Positions 1 through 5,434 of a stretch of DNA of 15,432 nt are shown here, in pieces (position 1 is the first letter of the stretch; each line of letters opens with the position of its first letter). A program made the position numbers and the translations under genes. Below the pieces are notes generated by a model, which had not been told where the DNA came from, ran no database searches, and was given only the letters and a program-made list of their open reading frames with translations. The stretch lies in the NCBI GenBank assembly GCA_028275005.1, contig JAQCNN010000169.1, forward strand, positions 1 through 15,432, given 5' to 3'. This DNA comes from Salinirussus sp. (GTDB lineage: Archaea > Halobacteriota > Halobacteria > Halobacteriales > Haloarculaceae).

Positions 1-44
1 TCCTCGTTGCGCAGACACGTCTCTCACGTGCATTCGAGCCGGTA

Positions 45-129
45 TGCGCGGGACCGGATTCGAACCGGCGGACCCCTACGGGATAGCGTCCTAAGCGCTA
101 CGCCTTTGGCCTGGCTCGGCTACCCGCGC
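45..129 (-). tRNA. tRNA-Leu (anticodon UAG)
   Basis: Read on the minus strand, the 7-base acceptor arms GCGCGGG and CCCGCGC pair, with discriminator A at position 45. The anticodon stem TAGCG/CGCTA encloses the loop CTTAGGA, giving anticodon TAG (positions 93-91), which decodes CUA and probably other CUN leucine codons. The long variable arm (class II, as in Leu and Ser tRNAs) and the GGTTCGAATCC T-arm are visible. CCA is not encoded, as usual in archaea, and there is no intron. A T-rich TATA-like box lies 26-31 bases upstream. Identity and isotype are secure. Confidence 0.96.
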
Positions 130-152
130 GCACTCGTCACTCTACGCCCCAC

Positions 153-163
153 CGAAAAAACCG
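153..163 (-). promoter_or_regulatory. Promoter (TATA-like box) of tRNA-Leu
   Basis: On the minus strand this reads GCGGTTTTTTCGG. The T6 run is 26-31 bases upstream of the first tRNA base, the normal archaeal TATA distance if transcription starts at or next to the mature 5' end. Inferred from position and base composition. Confidence 0.5.
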
Positions 164-193
164 CTACGCTTGGCCGACGCCCCCGGCGGCGGG

Positions 194-201
194 CTTATTA
201 C
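194..201 (+). promoter_or_regulatory. TATA-like box of the TFB-like gene
   Basis: CTTATTAC, in otherwise GC-rich DNA, is centred about 31 bases before the ATG at 228. This leaves almost no 5' leader, so the mRNA is probably leaderless. No convincing ribosome binding site precedes the ATG, which agrees. Confidence 0.5.
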
Positions 202-227
202 GTCTGCCCGGCGTATGTGTTATCGAG

Positions 228-536
228 ATGTACAGAGCGAGCGACGAGCGGGCTCACGCCGAGTGGCTGGCCGACCTCGACGCGGCCGCCGACCGGCTGG
301 AACTCGGCTCCCAGGCCCGCTCCCGTGCCGCCGACGTGTTCCTCTCGTCGGTCCCCGAGAGCGAGCGTTCCAAGCGGGCGCGACTGGCGGCGGCACTCTA
401 CGTCGGTACACTCGCCGCCGGTGACCAGCGCTCACAGTCCGCGGTCGCGGAGGCGGTAGGCGTCTCCCGGCTGTCGGTTCAGCGTCACTGGAAGGGGATG
501 CTGGACGCCGCCGGGCTCGACGCGCCGGACTGGTAG
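228..536 (+). CDS. TFB-like single-cyclin-fold protein (transcription initiation factor IIB family)
   Basis: A 102-residue protein. Residues about 30-100 resemble one cyclin repeat of archaeal TFB/TFIIB: a helix starting at RSRAADVFLSSVP, then SKRARLAAALYVGTL (like the KRxxAAAxxY core of TFB repeats), then SQSAVAEAVGVSRLSVQRHW, which matches the terminal helix-turn-helix that in TFB contacts the BRE. The N-terminal zinc ribbon, B-finger and second cyclin repeat are all missing, and there are no cysteines, against about 300-330 residues for a full TFB. It therefore cannot recruit RNA polymerase in the usual way and may be a DNA-binding or TBP-contacting regulator (inference). The ATG at 228 fits the TATA box at 194-201. 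It is transcribed away from tRNA-Leu and converges on coaD. Confidence 0.8.
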   Translation: MYRASDERAHAEWLADLDAAADRLELGSQARSRAADVFLSSVPESERSKRARLAAALYVGTLAAGDQRSQSAVAEAVGVSRLSVQRHWKGMLDAAGLDAPDW

Positions 537-573
537 CGGCTCGACGGCGCCGGGGCACCGAATCGGCCTGTTG

Positions 574-1074
574 TCAGTCGTCGTGGCCGGCCTCCATCGG
601 CCGGCCGTCGCGCCCGGGGGTGACGTTGCCGTGTTCGTCGATCTCGCCGCGGACGACCCGTGTCGAGGAGATGATGTCACCGTCCTCGGCGCGGACGTGG
701 TCGACGACCTCGATCTCCAGCGGGTCGTCGCCGTTCTCCTCCCGGAGTTCGTTGATCTGGCGGCCACCGGCCTCCGTCTCGGGGGAGACGATCAGCACGT
801 CGAACCTCGGTTCGGTTGCGATCCCGGTTGGCTCAGTGAGCCGCCGGACGTCGAACTCGCGGCCGGACTCGTCGGCGAAGTTCGCCAGTTCCGCCTCGAG
901 GTCTGTCAGGCGGGCCTCGAAGGGGCGGACAGGGCGGGGCTCGTCGCGGGTCCGACCCGCGAGTTCGTCGCTGGTCAGCCCTACCGTTACGTCACCGAGT
1001 TCGAATGCGTGCTCGAACAGCTTTCGGTGGCCGTCGTGTATCGGGTCGAATGTCCCGCCCAGCGCGACCTTCAT
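574..1074 (-). CDS. coaD: Phosphopantetheine adenylyltransferase, archaeal type
   Basis: A 166-residue cytidylyltransferase-superfamily enzyme that transfers AMP from ATP to 4'-phosphopantetheine to give dephospho-CoA, the fourth step of CoA synthesis. The signature GTFDPIHDGH (residues 7-16) includes the nucleotide-binding HxGH (His13, His16). VGLTSDE follows the second strand, and IISSTR near residue 140 is the conserved C-terminal nucleotide-binding element. The archaeal family is distinct in sequence from bacterial CoaD. I chose the ATG at 1074: translation could begin at GTG 1086, but the TATA-like box at 1098-1106 is 29 bases from 1074 and only 17 from 1086, and the family begins directly at the MKVALGGTFD strand. 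It is the last gene of a minus-strand run and probably has its own transcript. Confidence 0.92.
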   Translation of the reverse strand: MKVALGGTFDPIHDGHRKLFEHAFELGDVTVGLTSDELAGRTRDEPRPVRPFEARLTDLEAELANFADESGREFDVRRLTEPTGIATEPRFDVLIVSPETEAGGRQINELREENGDDPLEIEVVDHVRAEDGDIISSTRVVRGEIDEHGNVTPGRDGRPMEAGHDD

Positions 1075-1097
1075 ACCCTCAGTCACGACACCTTACG

Positions 1098-1106
1098 TGT
1101 TAGTTG
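1098..1106 (-). promoter_or_regulatory. Weak TATA-like box of coaD
   Basis: The minus strand reads CAACTAACAC, centred 29 bases upstream of the ATG at 1074. It is a weak match, but it is the only AT-richer stretch in the 73-base gap, and its position decides the start in favour of 1074 over the GTG at 1086. Confidence 0.35.
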
Positions 1107-1147
1107 TGTCGACTCGTACCGTGGGGGCGGGTCTGACGGGGCGCGGG

Positions 1148-1639
1148 TCAGTCGTCGCCACGGTCGACAGTGATCGTCACCGGCGTGTCCGCCTGCTCGT
1201 GGTCGTTGCCGAGATACTGGTCGAGATTCACGACCGCGTTGAGCCGGTCTTGAACGTCCTCGACCACCTCGCTGACGAGGTCACTCGGTGCGAGTGCGGC
1301 GTACTCGTAGGGGTTGTTGCCCGCCCCGTCGCTCTCGCGCTTGCGGCGGTCGACTAACCCGTCCTCGTGGAGGGCGGCGAGTGCCTCCCGGACCGTACTG
1401 GGATAGAGGCCGGCCTCGTCGGCTACCTCCTCGCTGGTACTGTCCGGCTGCTGGCGGAGCGTGATGTAGAGACGGGCCCGTGTCTCCGTGTCGAGCACCC
1501 ACGAGAGCAGTTCGACGACCCCCTCGTCGAACTGCCCGGCCGCGCGGTCGGCGCCACGCTCGATGCGGTCACGGACGTCGGTCCCGCTCGCATCGACCCC
1601 CTCGGGCTGCTCCCCGTCGGCTGTGTCATCCTGAGACAT
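1148..1639 (-). CDS. Winged helix-turn-helix transcriptional regulator
   Basis: A 163-residue acidic protein. Residues 1-35 look like a disordered acidic N-terminus. Residues about 40-118 form a winged helix of ArsR/TrmB type: a helix through ELLSWVLDTETRARLYITL, a second at SEEVADEAG, a recognition helix at STVREALAALHEDG, then a basic wing (DRRKRESDGAGNNPYEYAAL). A C-terminal helical segment (residues 119-143) could mediate dimerisation. There are no metal-ligand cysteines, so it is not a classical metal-sensing ArsR protein. The ATG at 1639 is supported by the TTTTTTACA box 30-38 bases upstream; the frame stays open further upstream but overlaps the end of gshA, so longer versions are unlikely. 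The ligand and targets are unknown. It lies between gshA and coaD, all on the same strand. Confidence 0.85.
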   Translation of the reverse strand: MSQDDTADGEQPEGVDASGTDVRDRIERGADRAAGQFDEGVVELLSWVLDTETRARLYITLRQQPDSTSEEVADEAGLYPSTVREALAALHEDGLVDRRKRESDGAGNNPYEYAALAPSDLVSEVVEDVQDRLNAVVNLDQYLGNDHEQADTPVTITVDRGDD

Positions 1640-1667
1640 GGGTCGTACCCGGGAGAACGCGGCTGCC

Positions 1668-1677
1668 TGTAAAAAAC
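1668..1677 (-). promoter_or_regulatory. TATA box of the winged-helix regulator
   Basis: The minus strand reads GGTTTTTTACAGG, centred about 33 bases upstream of the ATG at 1639 in the 80-base gap after gshA. It is a strong AT island in GC-rich DNA, giving a very short or absent leader. Confidence 0.55.
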
Positions 1678-1719
1678 CTTGGCTGCTACCCCCGTTGCCG
1701 TGCCCGACTTTCGACCGCC

Positions 1720-2814
1720 CTACCCGTCGGCCGGGTCCAGCCGGAGTGCCCCACACAGGGCGTCGTCGCCCTCCTCCTCGCGCAGCCGTCGCTGGCGCTC
1801 GGCGCCGCTTTCGGCCTCGACGTACTCGAGCAGTGCAGGCACGTCCAGCCGGTCGGCCTCGCGGGCGACGAGGTCGTCGACCTCGGCGGTCGTCGTCATA
1901 TCCTTGTCCAGTAGCGGGGTCTCCCGGCCGTGGCGGATGGCCCGCCACTTGTTCTCGTCGAGTAACTCCCGGCGGTAGGTCCGGCCGGACTCCCCGTCCT
2001 CGTAGCGCTCACACAGGTCGACGACCATGGCGTGGGTGTACTCGACCAGCGCCATCACGCGGTCGGGGTCAGCCTGGCCGTCGGGGGCGCGCACCTCGAC
2101 CGTGCCGAGCCCGGAGTGGGGTCGCACGTCGTACCACAGTTCGCCGCGGTCCCTGACGGAGTCGGTCTCGAGCATCGTCCGCTCCAGCCGGTCGAAGTCC
2201 TCGTAGGAGTCAAACGCCGTTGGCATCCCCGTGTTGGGGAGGTTCTCGAAGACCGTCGCCCGGGCCGACTGCAGCCCCGTGTCGGCCCCACACCAGTACG
2301 GCGAGTTCGCCGACAGCGCGAGCATCACCGGGAGGTGCCAGCGGGCCTGGTTTGCCACCCAGACGGCCTTGTCCGCGTCGTCGACCCCGACGTGGACGTG
2401 GAGCCCCGCCGTCGTGTTGCGATGCTGTGGATACTGGATCCGGTCGAGCTGGGACTTGTACCGGGGCTTCTCGGCGTGTTCCAGCTCGCGCCACCGTGCC
2501 AGCGGGTGGAGTCCTGCGGCCGCGACGTCGTAGCCGTGCTCGCGGGCGTGGTCGACCAGTGCCCCCCGGACGGCGAGCAGTTGCTCGCGGGCCCCGCTCA
2601 GGTCGTCGATAGTCGGGGTTTGGGTCTCGATAACACACTTGAACAGCTCGTGGTCGAGCCGTCCCTGGAGGATCTCGGGGGGGTCGGGCCCGTGGACGAG
2701 TGTGTCCGTCCCGGCGGTTGGCCGGCCGTCGTCCCCGACGACGTAGAACTCCTCCTCGATGCCGAGCGTGCCCAGTTGTGTGAAGTTGGCTGCGTCGCCG
2801 CGCTCCGAGGCCAT
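1720..2814 (-). CDS. gshA: Glutamate-cysteine ligase (gamma-glutamylcysteine synthetase)
   Basis: A 364-residue carboxylate-amine ligase of the GCS2/YbdK type. It joins glutamate and cysteine with ATP to make gamma-glutamylcysteine, the main low-molecular-weight thiol of haloarchaea, which generally lack glutathione. Visible hallmarks: GTLGIEEEF (residues 15-23) with the metal-binding glutamate cluster; RLDHELFKCVIETQTP (52-67); the core QYPQHRNTTAGLHVHVGV (127-144) with its nucleotide and metal ligands; SANSPYW (168-174); and RGELWYDVRPHSGLGTVEVRAPD (223-245). Length is normal. The ATG at 2814 lies just before the GCS2 domain, with a TATA box (2841-2850) 31 bases upstream and a purine-rich GGGAGAGAG before it. 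No glutathione synthetase partner is nearby, as expected. It is probably transcribed alone, being separated from rnp3 by 81 bases containing a promoter. Confidence 0.93.
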   Translation of the reverse strand: MASERGDAANFTQLGTLGIEEEFYVVGDDGRPTAGTDTLVHGPDPPEILQGRLDHELFKCVIETQTPTIDDLSGAREQLLAVRGALVDHAREHGYDVAAAGLHPLARWRELEHAEKPRYKSQLDRIQYPQHRNTTAGLHVHVGVDDADKAVWVANQARWHLPVMLALSANSPYWCGADTGLQSARATVFENLPNTGMPTAFDSYEDFDRLERTMLETDSVRDRGELWYDVRPHSGLGTVEVRAPDGQADPDRVMALVEYTHAMVVDLCERYEDGESGRTYRRELLDENKWRAIRHGRETPLLDKDMTTTAEVDDLVAREADRLDVPALLEYVEAESGAERQRRLREEEGDDALCGALRLDPADG

Positions 2815-2840
2815 CTCTCTCCCGCCTTGTTCTCCGGTCG

Positions 2841-2850
2841 GCTAAATAGT
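2841..2850 (-). promoter_or_regulatory. TATA box of gshA
   Basis: The minus strand reads AACTATTTAGCC, centred about 31 bases upstream of the ATG at 2814. It is one of the best TATA matches in the window and argues that gshA is not simply a distal gene of the RNase P operon. Confidence 0.6.
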
Positions 2851-2895
2851 TCCCCTTCCCCCGCCGCGCCGAGTGGGCGGTCCGCCGGCGGTGGC

Positions 2896-3582
2896 TCACT
2901 CCTCGCGGTAGACACCGGGTTCGAGAAACCGGTCGGAGCCCCGCTCGCGGTTGCGCTCGGCCAGCCGACCCCACTCGGCCAGCCCGTCCCGGACGGTCTC
3001 CCCGTCGAGCCCGACGGTCTCAGCAAGGGCAGCCAGGTCCCGTGGCGCCCGCAGGTCGAGGTGGCTGTGTGGGTCGACACTCACGACAAAGGGTGTGTCG
3101 TACTGGTCGAGGATGGCCGCCAGCCGGCGGAGCCGCTCGAGGGCTCGCACGCGAGTGCCACCGGATTCGGTCACCAGCGGCCGCAGGGACAGTTCCACGC
3201 GGACGCCGTTGTCGGCGGCCGCACGGGCGAGGACGTGGTCGAACTCCCCCTCGCGGGTCGGGTGGGCGAGCACGTCGACCGCGGGCTGTTCGACCGCAAA
3301 GCGGTTGATCGCCGGGTCGCCGCCGTGGACCACGACGAGTGTGTGCCGGTCGCGGTGGTTGCCGACGAAGCCACTGGCCCGCGAGGGGTCCTCGGCACGG
3401 ACCTCGACGCCGGGCACCACGTCCACGCCGTAGGTCTCGGCGACCGCGTCGGGGTCGTAGGCGGCTGGACTGTCGCCGTGGTTCCTGACGACGACCCCCT
3501 CGTAGCCGTACTCGCTCGCGGTCAGCGCCAGCCGGGCGACGGTTGCCTCACCGTCCGGGTGGGCGTGGACCGCCTCGTACAT
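2896..3582 (-). CDS. rnp3: Ribonuclease P protein component 3 (Rpp30)
   Basis: A 228-residue protein of the RNase P p30/Rpp30 family, which folds as a TIM-like (PHP-related) barrel. It works with the Pop5 homologue to activate the RNase P RNA that trims tRNA 5' leaders. Family features: MYEAVHAHPDG at the N-terminus; SEYGYEGVVVRNH (23-35); VVPGVEVRAED (55-65); VDVLAHPTREGEFDHVLARAAADNGVRVELSL (102-132), the most conserved block; and VSVDPHSHLDLRAPRDLAAL (167-186). Length is typical. The ATG at 3582 overlaps the TGA of the upstream gene (TGATG), indicating translational coupling. It is the third gene of an operon with the PF01877-type RNA-binding protein and a small acidic protein. Partner genes often found next to it in archaea (rnp2, psmA) are not in the window. 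Confidence 0.93.
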   Translation of the reverse strand: MYEAVHAHPDGEATVARLALTASEYGYEGVVVRNHGDSPAAYDPDAVAETYGVDVVPGVEVRAEDPSRASGFVGNHRDRHTLVVVHGGDPAINRFAVEQPAVDVLAHPTREGEFDHVLARAAADNGVRVELSLRPLVTESGGTRVRALERLRRLAAILDQYDTPFVVSVDPHSHLDLRAPRDLAALAETVGLDGETVRDGLAEWGRLAERNRERGSDRFLEPGVYREE

Positions 3583-4013
3583 CAGGCCGCCTCCAGATAC
3601 TCCCGGGTGTTCTCGATGGCCGCCTCGCGGTTTGCGGGGTAGGCCTCGACCTTCGCCCGGAAGGTGATCCCGTCCCCGAAGCGAACCTCGCCGTTGAACG
3701 CCGCTTGCTTGTCGAACGTGAGAAAGAACGCACAGTTTTCGTTGACCCGCTCCCCGAGCTCGTCGTCGAGTCGGTGCCGGTCCGCGTCGGGCAGTGCGTC
3801 GAGCCCCGCAAGCACCGTCCGCATCGCATCGGCGGTCTCGACGCGGGCCGAGAGAACGAGGATACGGTCGCCGTGGTGACCCGCCGACTCCGCGCGGTCC
3901 AGTTCCGTCCCCTCGGGGAGGAAGGTCTCCAGCGCCGACGCGACCCGTTTCTCGTCCTCCGTCACGTAACAGAAGGCCCGGAGGTCGACGTAGTGAAACG
4001 GGACGGGTGCCAT
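3582..4013 (-). CDS. RNA-binding protein of the PF01877 type
   Basis: A 143-residue protein with the pattern of the archaeal RNA-binding family PF01877. It opens VPFHYVDLRAFCYVTEDEKRVASALETFLP, a ferredoxin-like beta-alpha unit, followed by GHHGDRILVLSARVETADAMRTVL and the conserved C-terminal FFLTFDKQAAFNGEVRFGDGITFRAKVEAYP. Such proteins are often encoded beside RNase P/exosome genes, as here; the exact substrate is not established. The ATG at 4013 is 3 bases after the stop of the upstream gene, and its TGA overlaps the ATG of rnp3, so all three are probably one mRNA. It may assist RNase P or another tRNA/rRNA maturation step (inference from context). Family assignment is fairly confident. 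Confidence 0.85.
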   Translation of the reverse strand: MAPVPFHYVDLRAFCYVTEDEKRVASALETFLPEGTELDRAESAGHHGDRILVLSARVETADAMRTVLAGLDALPDADRHRLDDELGERVNENCAFFLTFDKQAAFNGEVRFGDGITFRAKVEAYPANREAAIENTREYLEAA

Positions 4014-4016
4014 CGC

Positions 4017-4217
4017 CTACTCCTCGCCCTCGTCGGGGCCGTCGGCGGCCTCGAGGGCGTCCTCCGGGACACCCTGCTCGGTGCCGTCCTCGAAGCTGAC
4101 GTTGTAGGTCTGGTCGCCAAACATGTTCTCGATGACATCGGTGACGGTCCCGGGCTCGCTGTCGTGGTCGCTGTGCTCGTCGTGCAGAATAACCTCGTCG
4201 TCCTCCTCGAATGTCAT
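4017..4217 (-). CDS. Small acidic conserved protein, SH3-like fold likely
   Basis: A 66-residue protein with an acidic tail (ALEAADGPDEGEE). Its body has the rhythm of a small SH3/KOW-like beta-barrel: DDEVILHDEHS, EPGTVTDVIENMFGDQTYNVSFEDG, TEQGVPEDALE, i.e. G-x-V turns followed by a Y-x-V-x-F-x-D-G strand pair. It has the look of small haloarchaeal DUF proteins, but I cannot name the family with certainty. The start is ATG 4217: the frame continues upstream, but the TATA-like box at 4240-4247 is 26 bases from 4217, so a start at 4244 would fall inside the promoter. First gene of the operon leading to rnp3, with a 3-base gap to the next gene. A role in RNA handling is only inferred from context. 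Confidence 0.75.
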   Translation of the reverse strand: MTFEEDDEVILHDEHSDHDSEPGTVTDVIENMFGDQTYNVSFEDGTEQGVPEDALEAADGPDEGEE

Positions 4218-4239
4218 ACCCTGCGGTAGACGACCGGCA

Positions 4240-4247
4240 ATCAAAAA
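4240..4247 (-). promoter_or_regulatory. TATA box of the rnp3 operon
   Basis: The minus strand reads CCCTTTTTGATTG, centred 26 bases upstream of the ATG at 4217, with a CTCCC stretch upstream that could serve as BRE. It drives the three-gene operon. Confidence 0.55.
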
Positions 4248-4253
4248 GGGAGT

Positions 4254-4331
4254 GATTCGCCCCCGGACAGGGTTACAGGTCGGGCGAGACCAGCCCGAGG
4301 CCCCATCTATCGGCCGCCCGGACGGCGAATC
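4254..4331. repeat. Inverted-repeat element with two internal hairpins
   Basis: GATTCGCC (4254-4261) pairs perfectly with GGCGAATC (4324-4331). Inside are a 6-bp hairpin TCGGGC/GCCCGA with a 7-base loop (4280-4298) and a 4-bp GGCC/GGCC hairpin (4299-4315). The heptamer CCCGGAC also occurs as a direct repeat just inside each outer arm (4262-4268, 4317-4323). The element fills most of the 147-base gap between the barrel-protein gene and the rnp3 operon and has no good coding frame. It could be a structured 3' UTR, a small RNA or a protein-binding site; in GC-rich DNA chance is also possible. Confidence 0.3.
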
Positions 4332-4342
4332 TGTGGGAGGCA

Positions 4343-4355
4343 GCCGGCGGCCGGC
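4343..4355. terminator. Possible stem-loop after the barrel-protein gene
   Basis: GCCGG-CGG-CCGGC is a perfect 5-bp GC hairpin 10 bases past the stop codon at 4365. It lacks the T-tract that archaeal termination usually needs, so it may only protect the 3' end. Weak call. Confidence 0.2.
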
Positions 4356-4364
4356 AGGCTCCGC

Positions 4365-5186
4365 TCAGGGGTGTGACTCGCCTTCGCGCTCGTCGGCCCG
4401 CATTCGCCGCAGCGTCGCCCGCGCGTTGCTCGCGTCGTAGCCGTAGAGCACCGCCTCACCGTACTCCTCGGCGACCTCTGTCGCGTGGATCAGGTCGTCG
4501 ACGTCGACGTTGACCGCGTACAGTTCGATACTGAACGGCGTCTCCAGCCGGTCGACAAAGCCCGTCGCGATCGTCTCGAGCCAGTAGGTCGTCCCGTAGG
4601 CCGTGTCGTACAGCGGGACGACGAACTCGTCGACGTAGGTCGCGAGCGCGTTCGGGTCGAGGCCACTGCGTGACTCCAGGTGACCGGGGTAGGGGTTCGG
4701 GTAGAGGGTGAGATAGAGGTCCCCGGGCACCAGTTCCCGCGCCTCCGCGACAAAGTCCTCGATGACAGCCTCGCGCCAGGCGCCACGGTCGTCGTGGGGG
4801 CTGTCCGCGAACGCCGCCTCACAGCGGTCACACCGGCAGTATCCCTCGCGGGGAAACCCCACGTCGTCCAGCCGGACGTCCTCGTGGGCCTCGGCGGCGG
4901 TCTCGACCATCTCGAGGACCCCCTCGCGGTAGGGCTCGTACGTCGGGCAGATGTAGTCCCAGTCGAAGTATGGCTGCTCGCGGGTTGCGGGCGTACCGTC
5001 GGCGTCCCTGGCGACGATGCTGGGGTCGCCCTCCGCCGCGGCGTTGTCCCCGAACGCGGAGATCATGTTGACCGCGCCGTCGACCGGTTCGGTCGCCCGG
5101 CCGGTGACGTCTTTCATCTCGTAGAACCCACGGTCGAACTCGGGCCAGGAGACCTCCTGCTCGTTGCGGGTGATAACGCCGTACAT
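4365..5186 (-). CDS. Conserved haloarchaeal protein of unknown function, (beta/alpha)-barrel glycosidase-like
   Basis: A 273-residue soluble protein with no signal peptide or membrane span. Alternating strand/helix segments suggest a (beta/alpha)-barrel: FYEMKDVTGR, AVNMISAFGDN, a stretch ending YICPTYEPYREGVLEMV, VRLDDVGFP (104-112), LYLTLYPNPYPG (157-168), DEFVVPLYDTAYG, PFSIELYAVNVD (217-228) and GEAVLYGYDAS. The order CPTYEPYREGVLEMVE...RLDDVGFPREGYCRCDRC resembles glycosidase-like barrels in which a DxxxxP strand end is followed by a cysteine cluster. Cys117, Cys119 and Cys122, perhaps with Cys80, could bind a metal. Asp107/Asp108 and Glu221 at strand ends are candidate catalytic residues, but this is inference. 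The ATG at 5186 has a weak TATA-like box 26 bases upstream. It appears monocistronic. Substrate unknown. Confidence 0.8.
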   Translation of the reverse strand: MYGVITRNEQEVSWPEFDRGFYEMKDVTGRATEPVDGAVNMISAFGDNAAAEGDPSIVARDADGTPATREQPYFDWDYICPTYEPYREGVLEMVETAAEAHEDVRLDDVGFPREGYCRCDRCEAAFADSPHDDRGAWREAVIEDFVAEARELVPGDLYLTLYPNPYPGHLESRSGLDPNALATYVDEFVVPLYDTAYGTTYWLETIATGFVDRLETPFSIELYAVNVDVDDLIHATEVAEEYGEAVLYGYDASNARATLRRMRADEREGESHP

Positions 5187-5207
5187 ACCCGGTGACGGGG
5201 GCCCCAG

Positions 5208-5216
5208 AAAGGTAAG
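5208..5216 (-). promoter_or_regulatory. Weak TATA-like box of the barrel-protein gene
   Basis: The minus strand reads GCTTACCTTTC, centred 26 bases upstream of the ATG at 5186. It is the only AT-richer stretch in the 71-base gap to the peptide gene. Tentative. Confidence 0.3.
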
Positions 5217-5257
5217 CGATTCGAGTACGGTGCGTCCGACTCCCCCTCTCCGGCCGG

Positions 5258-5335
5258 TCAGTCCTGAATGACCAGCTTGTAGACGAGGGCGAGCGCCACG
5301 ATGGCGACTGCGAAGACTGCCAGTTTACGTGACAT
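5258..5335 (-). CDS. 25-residue single-span membrane peptide
   Basis: A very short reading frame, MSRKLAVFAVAIVALALVYKLVIQD. Residues 5-18 plus flanking hydrophobics form one transmembrane helix; Arg3 and Lys4 on the N side, and Lys20 and Asp25 near the C side, frame it. Evidence that it is real: the ATG sits 29 bases after a strong TATA box (TTCTATAACC, 5359-5368), the codons are GC-rich at the third position as in neighbouring genes, and otherwise the roughly 250-base gap between its neighbours would be empty. It could be a small membrane regulator or subunit of a larger complex; its function is unknown. It is too short for standard gene callers. Confidence 0.6.
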   Translation of the reverse strand: MSRKLAVFAVAIVALALVYKLVIQD

Positions 5336-5358
5336 CGTAGTAACACACACAGGACCCG

Positions 5359-5368
5359 GTTATAGAAC
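5359..5368 (-). promoter_or_regulatory. TATA box of the 25-residue peptide gene
   Basis: The minus strand reads GTTCTATAACCGG, centred 29 bases upstream of the ATG at 5335. It is a near-consensus TATA and implies a leaderless transcript. Confidence 0.55.
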
Positions 5369-5434
5369 TTCGGGTCGGTTCGCCGGCCCCGGTGCGGTCG
5401 CCTTCGGGGGTCGACACAGAGGCGGGCGGGCCTC

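Noticed and set aside
16..30. CACGT-CTCTC-ACGTG inverted repeat downstream of tRNA-Leu
   Set aside because: Only 5-bp arms and no T-tract; it could be a weak terminator, but chance occurrence is likely and the window edge prevents judging context.
1640..1948. N-terminal extension of the winged-helix regulator
   Set aside because: It overlaps the 3' end of gshA on the same strand in another frame and crosses the regulator's TATA box.
2032..3642. Long plus-strand open frame (536 codons)
   Set aside because: It is antisense to gshA and rnp3, whose motifs are unmistakable. The translation is Val/Gly/Arg-rich without family features; such frames are common in GC-rich haloarchaeal DNA.
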